Notes: a model not told the origin generated them from the letters alone. A DNA stretch of 64,000 nt from Streptomyces sp. NBC_01549 (GCF_026339955.1 NZ_JAPEPW010000003.1:310001-374000), one strand, 5' to 3'; positions 55,699-63,961 are shown, counted from the first letter of the stretch. Made by a program: numbers and translations.

Positions 55699-55713
55699 TT
55701 TGAATCGTTCAAA
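55699..55713. promoter_or_regulatory. Palindrome TTTGAATCGTTCAAA
   Basis: Two 6-bp arms around TCG; it shares TTGAATCGTT with 55490-55499. It may be a second regulator site for the glycosidase cluster. Confidence 0.45.
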
Positions 55714-56251
55714 GGAGTGGGTGCACTCACCGTCTGCACTATTGCAAGTGACGGACGATGCACTTCTGTGCCTCGAAAACGATGTCCGACCCGGGAGGTG
55801 TCGTCTCGGTGCGCATCACCCGTTGCTGTCGGGAACATCGGACACACCGCCCGGCCAAGATGATCCGAACAGAAACGGCGGGCATGACGTCCCTCTGCAC
55901 GGCGAGCGTGTCTCGTGGTGCCGCCCTGGGGGTCGGCGATGTCGCCGCGCAGGGCTTCCTGCCAGTACGTCCGAGCCTCGGTGCGCCGGGCCCGAGCCAG
56001 GACCCAACCGTGAACCCGACCGCTGAAGGTGGATCCGTGGCTGAAGCGGTGAAGGTAGTGATCGGCAGCGCGCCGCCAGGACCTCCGCCGGGGTCCGGCG
56101 GTGGAAGCGGGGCGGCCCGGCGAGGAGTGGGTGCCCGTCGGGGGCCTCGCACCGGTGCCGGGTCGACCGGGTCCTTTCCCAGCGAGCCGGGGTTGTGCAC
56201 GCTGTGCCGCACGCCGTTGGCGTCCGGTCCGCACGCGCGGGTCGGCGGGTG
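55714..56251. other. Region without intact gene
   Basis: No start-to-stop gene is supported. The minus strand at 55905-56069 reads HYLHRFSHGSTFSGRVHGWV and continues WVLARARRTEARTYWQEALR, which has protein-like composition and may be a fragment of a former gene I cannot name. The right side runs into the IS3 right-end fragment at 56252. Confidence 0.35.
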
Positions 56252-56373
56252 CAGCGCGGCCGGCGGGAACCCGCCCGTCGAGTTCGAACGGATCATCCAG
56301 GAAGCGCGAGCCCGGACCGATCAGGAAGGCCGGGCCGCATAACCAACGTCTCTACGCAACCAGGGGATTGACA
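56252..56373 (+). mobile_element. IS3-family right-end fragment, identical to 15077-15198
   Basis: The 122 bp here are identical, base for base, to 15077-15198. They encode the last 29 residues of the IS3 OrfB (AAGGNPPVEFERIIQEARAR...) and the terminal repeat ending at 56373. Nothing of the element remains to the left of 56252. Confidence 0.8.
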
Positions 56374-56881
56374 TGCGGCCTTGCAAAAGCTGGCTAAATT
56401 CCCCGCAGCCGCCACACCACGCCACCCCGATACGGTGCGGGCCGTCACCCGAAAGTGCGTAACAGCCTCCGAGTTCACCACAGCCGGAGACGTGGGTAAC
56501 CGCGCCGCACAAGGCGGAGCTCTGCAAACTCCAGAGCCTCGTGCCGATACTGGCCGGAGCCGACCGCTTGCTGGCCTCACCGAAGCGCTCGCGGCTCCGT
56601 CGTCCACCCAGAACCCTACGCGCGGGGCCTACAGTAACGGACCCGAGCGCGGTTTCCTTACCCGAGGGGCAGTGCTTTGCCGTGCTGCTTCGGTTCGGTT
56701 CAATTGGCGGCCGCCGGGCACTTCGACTGACTGCGCAATGTCTGGACCGACGTCGCGCCGAAGGCCGGAGGTGCGGCTGAGGGCTGTGGGAGAGAAGGAA
56801 GATAAGAGGCGTGTGTTCCCCGTCGCTGATACTTTTTAGGGGCGCTAGCCCTGCTTCCGGCGAGCAGATTGGACGGCCAGC
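56374..56881. other. Intergenic region before molybdenum oxidoreductase
   Basis: No supported gene. It presumably holds the promoter for the three-gene operon that follows, but I see no clear conserved box. Confidence 0.35.
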
Positions 56882-57481
56882 ATGGCGATCATCTCGCGCG
56901 GTTTCCACGGCCGACGGCCGCCCGCGGGCAGGAAGCTGCCACCCGGACAGTACGAGACCACGGACTTTCCGGTCCTCTCGGCCGGGCCCACGCAGCGGAT
57001 AAGCACAGACAAGTGGGAGCTGTCCGTCACCACGGAAACCGGGAGGCGGCACAACTGGGACTGGGCCGCCCTCACGAAGCTGCCGTCGGAAACCCCGACG
57101 GCAGACCTCCACTGCGTGACCAAGTGGTCGAAGTTCGGCACCGGGTGGCAGGGGGTGTCTTTGGACGTCCTGCTCGCCGATGTCGAGACGGCCGCCGAGT
57201 ACGTCCTCGTCTCCTCCTACGGGGGCTACACCACGAACCTCCCGCTGGAGGATCTTCTGGACGGCAAGGCCTGGATCGCGTACGGCTACGACGGCCGGCC
57301 GCTCGCCCCCGAGCATGGCGGTCCGGCCCGACTGCTCGTCCCGCACCTCTACCTCTGGAAGTCCGCGAAGTGGGTGCACGGACTGGAGTTGCGGGAGAAC
57401 GACATCCCGGGGTTCTGGGAGAGCGCCGGCTACCACAATTACGGAGACCCGTGGCAAGAACAGCGGTATCGAGGAGACTAG
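56882..57481 (+). CDS. Sulfite oxidase-like molybdopterin oxidoreductase
   Basis: This 199-residue protein is a single molybdopterin-binding domain of the sulfite oxidase/YedY-like superfamily. The likely molybdenum ligand Cys78 lies in TADLHCVTKWS, followed by WQGVSLDVLLADV and GYTTNLPLEDLLD. The C-terminal HGLELRENDIPGFWESAGYH is typical of the small actinobacterial group. No export signal is evident. It overlaps the ferredoxin-reductase gene by 31 bp, which points to an electron-transfer partnership. The physiological substrate is unknown. Confidence 0.87.
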   Translation: MAIISRGFHGRRPPAGRKLPPGQYETTDFPVLSAGPTQRISTDKWELSVTTETGRRHNWDWAALTKLPSETPTADLHCVTKWSKFGTGWQGVSLDVLLADVETAAEYVLVSSYGGYTTNLPLEDLLDGKAWIAYGYDGRPLAPEHGGPARLLVPHLYLWKSAKWVHGLELRENDIPGFWESAGYHNYGDPWQEQRYRGD

Positions 57482-58194
57482 GCGACCGGCTCCGTTGGAG
57501 GGTCGCCGAGGTGACAGAACGTCGCGCTGAGTCCGCGACGGCCGTCACGCTGGTGCTGGAGGTGCCGGAATGGCCCGGCCATGTGGCAGGCCAGCATGTG
57601 GACATCCGGCTGACCGCGGAAGACGGCTACAGCACACAACGCAGTTACTCCATCGCTTCGGCCCCGGACGGAACGCGCCTGGAACTGACAGTGCAGTGCG
57701 TCGTTGAGGGCGAGGTCTCTCCCTACCTGGTCGACGAGCTCATGCCCGGCGACCAGCTGGAACTGCGGGGACCGGTCGGAGGCTGGTTCGTCTGGCAGCC
57801 GGAGCAGCAAGAACCGGTCCTGCTCGTGGCCGGAGGCTCCGGGCTGGTGCCGCTGATGTGCATGATCCGCTCGCGGCGCGCAGCCGGCAGCCGGGTTCCC
57901 TTCCGGGCGCTGTACTCCCTGCGATCGCCGGCCGAGCTGCTGTACGGGCCAGAACTCCGTCAAGGAACACCAGGGGTCGACGTCACACATATCTACACCC
58001 GGGAAGCGCCACAGCAGTCCGCGCGCCCCCCGGGCCGCATCACACCCGACGACCTCGTACGCCACGGATGGCCACCGGACTTCGCGCCCACCTGCTACGT
58101 CTGCGGACCCACGGCATTCGTCGAGAAGGCAGCTGCCTACCTGGTGCTCCTCGGACACGACCCCGAGCGAGTCCGCACAGAGCGCTTCGGCTGA
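57451..58194 (+). CDS. FAD/NAD(P)H ferredoxin-reductase-like protein
   Basis: This 247-residue protein has the FNR fold. The FAD motif RSYSIAS (about 66-72) follows VAGQHVDIRLTAEDGY, the NAD(P) motif LLVAGGSGLVPLM (about 127-139) and the C-terminal CYVCGPTAFVE are present. It lacks a 2Fe-2S domain. GTG 57451, inside the 3' end of the molybdoenzyme gene, gives a natural N-terminus (ARTAVSRRL); GTG at about 57511 is an alternative with GGAGG upstream. It probably passes electrons between NAD(P)H and the molybdenum protein. Confidence 0.87.
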   Translation: MARTAVSRRLGDRLRWRVAEVTERRAESATAVTLVLEVPEWPGHVAGQHVDIRLTAEDGYSTQRSYSIASAPDGTRLELTVQCVVEGEVSPYLVDELMPGDQLELRGPVGGWFVWQPEQQEPVLLVAGGSGLVPLMCMIRSRRAAGSRVPFRALYSLRSPAELLYGPELRQGTPGVDVTHIYTREAPQQSARPPGRITPDDLVRHGWPPDFAPTCYVCGPTAFVEKAAAYLVLLGHDPERVRTERFG

Positions 58195-58207
58195 GGAGAG
58201 GACTGAG

Positions 58208-58519
58208 ATGACGGCAGGCACACCGGCAGACGCTGGTATCCCACGCGACGCAGAGGGCGGCTACATCGACGGCAACTCGCTGGCCGGCCCTCTGGCCGAA
58301 CTCTTCGCGGTCGACCTGACAGCAGCGACCAGCCAGTGCGCGCACTGCAGCAACACAGGGCCCGTCGCACTCCTGCACGTATACCGCCAGGCACCGGGAC
58401 TGGTAGCCCGCTGCCAGCAGTGTGGACAAGTGATGCTACGTCTGGTGCGCGCACCGGAGACGGTCTGGCTAAACATGAGCGGCATCACAGTACTGTCGAT
58501 CCCCGTCGGCGCCGACTGA
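58208..58519 (+). CDS. DUF6510-like zinc-ribbon protein
   Basis: This 103-residue protein has two CxxC pairs, QCAHCSNTG and RCQQCGQVMLR, that form a probable zinc ribbon, and matches the DUF6510 layout (YIDGNSLAGPLAELFAVDLT at the start; VWLNMSGITVL near the end). AGGAGAGGA precedes the ATG by a short gap. It is the third gene of the operon. Proteins of this kind regularly follow the oxidoreductase/ferredoxin-reductase pair, which suggests a maturation or accessory role. Confidence 0.82.
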   Translation: MTAGTPADAGIPRDAEGGYIDGNSLAGPLAELFAVDLTAATSQCAHCSNTGPVALLHVYRQAPGLVARCQQCGQVMLRLVRAPETVWLNMSGITVLSIPVGAD

Positions 58520-58661
58520 GCCACCCATGGCCTCCCCTGCGGATGGCACGCCGTCGCCGTCGGCGCGGCAAGCTCGGTGGTGCCCGCCACGACCGGAAGG
58601 CGGGGCCGCTGGAAGCTGGTGGGCCACCGCTCGGGTTTGTCACCTCAAGCGGAACCTGAGG

Positions 58662-58991
58662 CTACTGGAAACGGCCGTCGAAGCAGGTACCGCTCCTCAG
58701 GTCGGAGAACCGAAGGCCGACGACTACTCCCCCTTCCACCACCCAGCGCAGATCGTAGGACGCTTGGTAGGAGGGCGGCCAGAAGGAGCAGAAGCGCCCA
58801 TTCTCGTCGACGGACCAGGTGCCCTCCGTCTGGCGTCCTGCCTCGAAGTAGGAGGCGCTCCCGTCGGGTTGGAAGATCTGGGTCGTGCCATCGCCGTAGG
58901 CCAGGCGGCCTGCGGTGACAGCGGTGGGGATCTGCTCAGGCGGCACGATGGCGCCGTCTTCTGGGTGCAGGTTGTCGATGTTCCTGGTCAC
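58662..58991 (-). CDS. Small conserved-looking protein, unknown
   Basis: This 109-residue protein is predicted to be beta-rich, with repeated short strands (AGRLAYGDGTTQIFQPDGSA; TEGTWSVDENGRFCSFWPPS; YDLRWVVEGGVVVGLRFSDL). GAAGGAC six bases before GTG 58991 supports the start. It faces the oxidoreductase operon tail to tail. I do not recognise a family. Confidence 0.65.
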   Translation of the reverse strand: MTRNIDNLHPEDGAIVPPEQIPTAVTAGRLAYGDGTTQIFQPDGSASYFEAGRQTEGTWSVDENGRFCSFWPPSYQASYDLRWVVEGGVVVGLRFSDLRSGTCFDGRFQ

Positions 58992-59288
58992 TGTGCGGTC
59001 CTTCTCCCTGGCCCGGCGGTTTGCTCGTGAGGTCCGGCGGGCGTCCGGCGGGCGTCTTCTGGCTCACCGCGGCGAAGATGATCCCATTGGAGGGGGTGGG
59101 TCTGCTCTACTGTCTTGGCCGCCTCCGATCCGTGGAGGGGACTCGACCCCTTGGGCGCCGCAGCACATGAGCGCTTTACGTACCGCTGTACACGGGTGTC
59201 GGCTGGGGCCCTGCTGGGCCCCGAGCCGCAAGACGGGGCGCCGAGTCGCCATGCCGTTCGAGCTCCGGGGCCCTGCCCTGGTTGCCGG

Positions 59289-59759
59289 TCATCGGCTCTC
59301 GGCGGCGTCCTCTTCCGTCGTCTCGAAGACGCTCAGATACCGGCCGTAGCCCTCCTGCTCCAGATGCTCCAGGGGGACGAAGCGCAGCGATGCGGAGTTG
59401 ATGCAGTACCGCAGTCCTCCGCGGTCGCTGGGCCCGTCCGGGAACAGGTGCCCGAGGTGGCTGTCCCCTTTAGCCGACCGTACTTCGACACGGACCATGC
59501 CGTGGCTGGTATCGGGCCTCTCGACGACGTGGCCCGACTCCAGAGGCCTCGTGAAGCTGGGCCAGCCGGTCCTGCTGTCGTACTTGTCGATCGAGGCGAA
59601 GAGGGGCTCCCCGGACACGATGTCCACATAGATACCGGGTGCCTTGTTGTCCCAGTAGGCGTTGGAGAATGAGGGCTCCGTCTCGTCTCGCTGGGTCACA
59701 CGATACTGCTGGTCGGTGAGCTGTGAAATGCGCTGTGGGCTCTTGCTGTACTCCGGCAT
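59289..59759 (-). CDS. msrB: Peptide-methionine (R)-S-oxide reductase MsrB
   Basis: This 156-residue protein reduces methionine-R-sulfoxide in proteins. Motifs are YDSRTGWPSF (60-69), SHLGHLFPDGP (100-110) and GGLRYCINSASLRF, with catalytic Cys119. The four zinc-binding cysteines of many MsrB proteins are absent, so it is a zinc-free type. ATG 59759 is preceded by GGGAGGTAGGC. It stands alone between two gaps and its regulation is not evident. Confidence 0.92.
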   Translation of the reverse strand: MPEYSKSPQRISQLTDQQYRVTQRDETEPSFSNAYWDNKAPGIYVDIVSGEPLFASIDKYDSRTGWPSFTRPLESGHVVERPDTSHGMVRVEVRSAKGDSHLGHLFPDGPSDRGGLRYCINSASLRFVPLEHLEQEGYGRYLSVFETTEEDAAESR

Positions 59760-60342
59760 GCCTACCTCCCAGACGGTGCTGGAGTGTCTCTTCTGCCCTA
59801 TTCGCGTCATGCATCGCCCCGACTCTTACCGTGTTGCAGGGGTGCAGGGACCGCGGGTGAGGGCCTGCCCGGGGCGATGCACGGGCGGACCGTTGAAGTG
59901 GTGGTCAGAAGCGAGCGGCCGCCCGTCGCGAGCCCGGCTGCCTCCCCTCACGACCGGGACGGGAGGACGAGGAAGGGTTGCCCAAACTGCCCCATCGCTC
60001 GTGCCCGGCCCGTAGCGGCGACGCTGCGTTGCAGGTCGCCCTCGACAGGCCGGGCACGGATGTGGACGCGTGCTTCCAGGCGGCAGGGATCGTCTGGCGC
60101 CGTCACGTCCGGCGACGGCCGACTGGTCGTGCACCGTGACGCTGGGTCCCGACCACCTGGCGGTCTGGGCTTTCGCGAGTGACGTCGCCGTCGTCGGCAC
60201 CGCGTGGGACCTCGTGCAGCGCCAACGGGACGCACCGGGTCCAGGAGAGGGCGTCCAGCTCGGCAGGGTGCTGATCTCGTATGCGTGGGGCACGACGGGA
60301 AGGGGGCCTCCAGCAGCCGCCACTTCCCGCGGGTCTGCGCCG
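59760..60342. other. Gap between MsrB and RraA-like fragment
   Basis: I see no supported gene. Reading frames are present on both strands but none has a ribosome site with a recognisable domain. Confidence 0.4.
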
Positions 60343-60705
60343 CTACTCACCTGGCTGCGCCTGTTCACCTCTGATGCCCCTCGCGGCCTCCGCTTCCTCG
60401 GCTGAGATGTCCTCCGCGATGGCAAGCACCCGCCGCAGGCTGGCGGAGGGAATCACGACGCCACCGGCGCTGTCCATGTAGATGTAGTCACCGGGACTCA
60501 CGCACACACCGGAAATCTCAACAGCCACAGCGCAGGCGCACGGCATCACCGTGTCGCCGCCCCATCGGACCGCCTCCCCCCTGCACCAGGTAGCGAAGCT
60601 GTAGCCACGCAACTGGCCGAAGTCACGTAGCCGGCCGTCGGCGAGGATGCCGGCCAGCCCGGTACTGTCTGCCCTGGCAAGCTTTGTGCCCCCGCCGTGG
60701 GACAC
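60343..60705 (-). pseudogene. RraA-like (HMG/CHA aldolase-type) protein, N-terminus missing
   Basis: The frame encodes the C-terminal half of an RraA-superfamily protein: STGLAGILADGRLRDFGQLR, CAVAVEISGVCVSPGDYIYM and DSAGGVVIPSASLRRVLAIA. Full members have about 220 residues; here homology runs only from about 60750 (AISGGHADVSHGGG) to the stop at 60343. The proposed GTG 60705 lies inside the conserved part. The gene is 5'-truncated and probably not functional. Confidence 0.65.
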
Positions 60706-61045
60706 GTCGGCGTGCCCTCCGCTGATGGCGATTCTTGAAAACGGCCAGCGATACTCCTCGCCTCACTTCCTTGACACTTGAACGGTGTGAGGAGTGTGGG
60801 GAGCGAGGAGTGACGGCAGGGTGGGAGGGACGTACTGGCACTCTTGCCCTATGGCAATCGCGGGTTCTCGCACGAAGACGACGGACACATGGCTCATGCC
60901 TGCTGATGAGGTGCTTCTGGGGCAACGGATTGCTGAGGTGCTTCCCTCATCCGGATGGCATTGCAGTCACCCGGGGCCGCTTGGTTTGCACCAAGTGCAC
61001 TTGCATTCCTCGATCGAGTCCGCGCTGGGCTGCGGTAGCACACAG

Positions 61046-61258
61046 TTCCAGGTTCTGACGGAGCGTGAGGAAAGGAACAGCGTGGCGATCGCCTCCAACG
61101 AGTCGTTCTCCTCGTGGACAAAGACGTTCACCGACCCCCGGCTCTGCGCGGCCATCGTGGACCGCCTCACCTTCGGCGGCAACATCATCGAGACCGGCAG
61201 TGACTCCTACCGCCTCGCCCACACCAAAGCCCGCCAGCAGGCCACTGCAGCCTCCTGA
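61046..61258 (+). mobile_element. IS21-family IstB C-terminal fragment
   Basis: The plus strand reads FQVLTEREERNSVAIASNES, then WTKTFTDPRLCAAIVDRLTF and SYRLAHTKARQQ before a stop. This is the end of an IstB helper ATPase (sensor I Asn-containing SNxxF, then AAIVDRLxxxxxxxxxxGxSYR). The Walker A part and IstA are missing. Confidence 0.7.
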
Positions 61259-61353
61259 GGTTCCCGACTGCAGCCACGACATGGTGGCGGTCGTGGGCCT
61301 TGGCGAATGGCTCGTTGTTGACGTGTGCGACCAGCGTTGGGCGATCATGGTGC

Positions 61354-61938
61354 ATGACTCGCGCTTTGTCGACGCCGCCCGTCATCGCCTCCGGCTTGCT
61401 CGGTGGCTCCCCTCAACCCGTGCTGCCCACCACCGGGGGTTTGCTGCCGCGTCCTTGGGAAGAAGCCGACGCACCAGCGTTCCTTTCTGCGTACCGAGAT
61501 GATGAAGTCCGCCGCTGGCACATGCGTCGGCCCGCCACCGAGCATGAGGTCCGGGAATGGTTCGACGCATACCACCAGGACTGGAAACACGAGAGGGGCG
61601 GCCACTGGGCGATCACCCGCGACGGCGTTGAGGTGCTCGGCCGGATCGCGCTACGCGGGTTGGATTTCGACGACGGCATAGCCGGCGCGGCCTACTGGGT
61701 ACTCCCAGCCGCCCGCGGCGCTGGTGTGGCCTCGCGCGCTCTCTTGGCGCTCACCACCTGGGCCCTGGACGAGATCGGCTTCCACCGGCTGGAGCTGGAC
61801 CACTCGACCCGCAACCCCGCCTCGTGCAGGGTCGCCACAAAGTCCGGCTACCTCCTGGAAGGCACCAAGCGCAGCGCCGCCGTGCACGACGATGGCCGAC
61901 ACGACATGCATCTGCACGCCCGCGTCCGAGGCGACTGA
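61354..61938 (+). CDS. GNAT acetyltransferase, RimJ/RimL-like
   Basis: This 194-residue acetyltransferase shows LLPRPWEEADAPAFLSAYRD, then HWAITRDGVEVLGRIALRGL and GAAYWVLPAARGAGVASRAL, the acetyl-CoA-binding loop with pattern RGxGxA. The C-terminal RLELDHSTRNPASCRVATKSGYLLEG is typical of RimJ/RimL-type enzymes, which acetylate protein N-termini or small molecules. ATG 61354 is a reasonable start; the frame is open further upstream without a better ribosome site. Confidence 0.83.
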   Translation: MTRALSTPPVIASGLLGGSPQPVLPTTGGLLPRPWEEADAPAFLSAYRDDEVRRWHMRRPATEHEVREWFDAYHQDWKHERGGHWAITRDGVEVLGRIALRGLDFDDGIAGAAYWVLPAARGAGVASRALLALTTWALDEIGFHRLELDHSTRNPASCRVATKSGYLLEGTKRSAAVHDDGRHDMHLHARVRGD

Positions 61939-61957
61939 GCCTGGCCGCTCCGCTGTA

Positions 61958-62130
61958 TCGCTGACGGACACTGGACTGCGCCAGCGGTGGCGTGCGCACG
62001 GCGAGCTCTTCGGCTTGATCGCACGCCGCCTTGGCGCCGATCCGCGGGACTGCCTCTACATCGGCGACGGCGGCGGGAACGAACTCACCGGCGCCTCCGA
62101 CTGCGGCATACCGGCGGTCAGGCTTCGAGC
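61958..62130 (+). pseudogene. HAD-hydrolase C-terminal remnant
   Basis: The frame reads LFGLIARRLGADPRDCLYIG followed by DGGGNELTGASDCGIPAVRL, the C-terminal motif IV region of a HAD phosphatase. The nucleophile half (DxDxT) is missing and no start is visible. Confidence 0.55.
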
Positions 62131-62263
62131 CGTCGACAACTGGCCGACAACGATGCCCACGCACGTGAAGACGATTGGGTCGGACCGTCCCTGTCCTCAC
62201 CGACGGACGTACTGTCCCTGCCCGAACCGCCGCGAGCAGTCGCCGATCTGGCCTGACAGCCCA

Positions 62264-62497
62264 TCACCGCGAGGCCGCCCACGGCTCGCACCCAGGTGGG
62301 GCCAATCGACTCGTTCGCAACCGGGCCCAGAGATCGCCACCCGGGGCCAAAGGACTCGTTCCGCCGGGGCCAGAAGACTCGTTCGAAGCCACATGGATCT
62401 CGTACGAGTTGCCATCGTCGTCGAACGCCTTGAGGTCGACGGAGCCGACCGGCGCCCGGTAGGTGACGTCCTGCTGCGAATCGGAGCCTTCTGCCAT
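62264..62497 (-). CDS. Possible small protein, unknown
   Basis: A 77-residue frame starts with ATG 62497 and VTYRAPVGSVDLKAFDDDGN, which has normal composition, and ends in a repetitive Gly/Pro/Arg-rich tail encoded by the 20-bp repeats. There is no good ribosome site and no known domain. It may be the start of a gene whose 3' part was replaced by repeat DNA. Confidence 0.3.
   Translation of the reverse strand: MAEGSDSQQDVTYRAPVGSVDLKAFDDDGNSYEIHVASNESSGPGGTSPLAPGGDLWARLRTSRLAPPGCEPWAASR
62298..62385. repeat. Three imperfect copies of a 20-bp repeat (GGGGCCA...GACTCGTTC)
   Basis: GGGGCCAATCGACTCGTTCG (62298), GGGGCCAAAGGACTCGTTCC (62343) and GGGGCCAGAAGACTCGTTCG (62366) are variants of one unit. 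Spacing is uneven (45 and 23 bp). No CRISPR-like regularity is present. Confidence 0.6.
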
Positions 62498-62816
62498 GTC
62501 GGTCAGTATCTACGCGCTCTAGCGTTCGGACGGCCCTTCGGGGCCGGGATCACGCGCCGGGATTTCGCTGCGGCGCCGCCCACGGCTGGTTCTGGGAAGA
62601 GAAGCCGTCCTATACGCGAGCGAGCCCGGACCAACTGGTCGAGCCGAAGCAGTGTAGTTGACACAAAAGCGATCTTGTTGTCACCAAGATCACCATGTCC
62701 GATGCTCAGGCGCGAGGATGGAGGGAGCGACCTCGATCGGACCAGTTTCCGGCCGCCACCATACAAAGTGACGGCCAGTCACCACACACCGTCCCGGAGC
62801 GTCGGGAGCGGGGTGC
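62498..62816. other. Gap with one inverted repeat
   Basis: No supported gene. GATCTTG at 62671-62677 and CAAGATC at 62685-62691 form a 7-bp inverted repeat with a seven-base loop, about 125 bp past the end of the membrane-anchored gene. It could be a weak terminator. Confidence 0.35.
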
Positions 62817-63560
62817 TTACGAGTAGGCCGCGTACACGATCGATATCAAGATGCCGAGCAGAACGCCGACGCCGAACCACCGTAATCGTCCCTCCCAGTC
62901 GGGGAGGATCACTGGGGGAGGTGGGGTCACCCTTGCCTCGACTCGTTTCGCGATGTCGGTGAGCGACCTGGTCACCTGCTCAAGTCTCGCCGTCTGGGTG
63001 CTGTCACCCTTCAGGCTTCCGACCTGGTGTGTCGCCGTGCTGAGATCGTTGAGGCCGTTCTCCAGCCGAGTGGCGAGCCCGTTGAGGTCGCTGCCGTCGT
63101 CGTGGCCGAGAACCCCCTCCAGGCGCCTGACGAGCAGGTCGAGCGAGCCGAAGTCGAGCTTTGCGGAGGCATTGGACAGTCGGTCTGCGGCGTGGGTCAG
63201 CTGGCTGGCGACATCCTCGTTGATGCTCTGGCTTGCATGGGTGAGAAGGCCGGCGACGTCCTCGTTGATTCGGTGGGAGGCGCGCGAGATCTGGTCGGCG
63301 ACGTCTTCGTTGATGCTCCGTGCGGCCAAGGAGAGCTGGCTGACCGTGTCAGGTGAGATAACACCGTCTCGCAGAGCCTTTTCGAGCATCTGGGAAAGCG
63401 CGGGCGCGGACTTCCCCAGCTTCGTGAGTGTGGCCTTGGTCTGCGGGTCGATCTCGTTATGGATGTTGATGTTGCCGTGGTGGTCACGGCCGACAAAGGC
63501 GCCGCCGAAGTTGTTCTGGACGGTGCGCGGTTCCTGAGGTGTTGGGGCGTCGGTGGTCAC
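62817..63560 (-). CDS. Membrane-anchored repeat protein with N-terminal G/N-rich motif
   Basis: This 247-residue protein is not one I recognise. Its N-terminus carries NNFGGAFVGRDHHGNINIHN (residues 16-35). Residues 68-127 are four 15-residue repeats with the pattern INEDVAxQLxxAxxR, predicted helical. A leucine-rich helical region (132-210) follows, then a proline-rich PPPPVILP, and a C-terminal transmembrane segment WFGVGVLLGILISIVYAAYS (228-247), giving a cytoplasmic protein anchored at its tail. GTG 63560 overlaps the stop of the upstream gene (GTGA), and that gene ends in the same motif. The design suggests a membrane-targeted effector or scaffold recruited by motif-motif contact (inference). 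Confidence 0.72.
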   Translation of the reverse strand: MTTDAPTPQEPRTVQNNFGGAFVGRDHHGNINIHNEIDPQTKATLTKLGKSAPALSQMLEKALRDGVISPDTVSQLSLAARSINEDVADQISRASHRINEDVAGLLTHASQSINEDVASQLTHAADRLSNASAKLDFGSLDLLVRRLEGVLGHDDGSDLNGLATRLENGLNDLSTATHQVGSLKGDSTQTARLEQVTRSLTDIAKRVEARVTPPPPVILPDWEGRLRWFGVGVLLGILISIVYAAYS

Positions 63561-63961
63561 CGGTCGTCCCGGGTGTTGATGTTGATGTTGCCGTAGTGGT
63601 CATTGCCGATGAAGGCTCCGGAACCGTGGTTGTGCTGGGAGCCGATGATGACCGTCTTCGTCGGCGCCGGCGTCTTGAGTTCCTCGATATCGGCTTGGGC
63701 GTCGGAGTGAGCGTCGAGAAAGGCGGCAAAGAGGTCGGTCCAGGTGTCGGTGACGGTGCGCTCAGTGATCTCACGCCGGGCCAGCGCTGCCGCGTGCTCA
63801 TTCAGTATGTGCAGGGCAGCGGCCTCCTCCTCCGGGTTGCCGCCGCGACGGAAGATGGCCGAGATCCGGGTGCGCAAGGCGTCGACCTGGCCCTGGAGCA
63901 GGTAGGAGAGGACACCGCTGGCGGCTCCTGTGCTTACGGCCATGACTGTTTCTTCGTACAT
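63557..63961 (-). CDS. Small helical protein with C-terminal G/N-rich motif
   Basis: This 134-residue protein has a predicted helical N-terminal domain (TGAASGVLSYLLQGQVDALR; EEEAAALHILNEHAAALARR; TDTWTDLFAAFLDAHSDAQA), a short linker and the C-terminal motif NHGSGAFIGNDHYGNININT (111-130). The motif is nearly the same as that at the N-terminus of the next protein, and part of the DNA is 23 of 24 bases identical. GGGGAG lies eight bases before ATG 63961; ATG 63943 is an alternative. An upstream gene seems to end at about 63977 (codons for HTSATTS, then TGA), so more of this operon may lie beyond the window. No family recognised. Confidence 0.72.
   Translation of the reverse strand: MYEETVMAVSTGAASGVLSYLLQGQVDALRTRISAIFRRGGNPEEEAAALHILNEHAAALARREITERTVTDTWTDLFAAFLDAHSDAQADIEELKTPAPTKTVIIGSQHNHGSGAFIGNDHYGNININTRDDR

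Noticed and set aside
62298..62385. CRISPR-like array
   Set aside because: Only three diverged units with unequal spacing, no cas genes and no leader.
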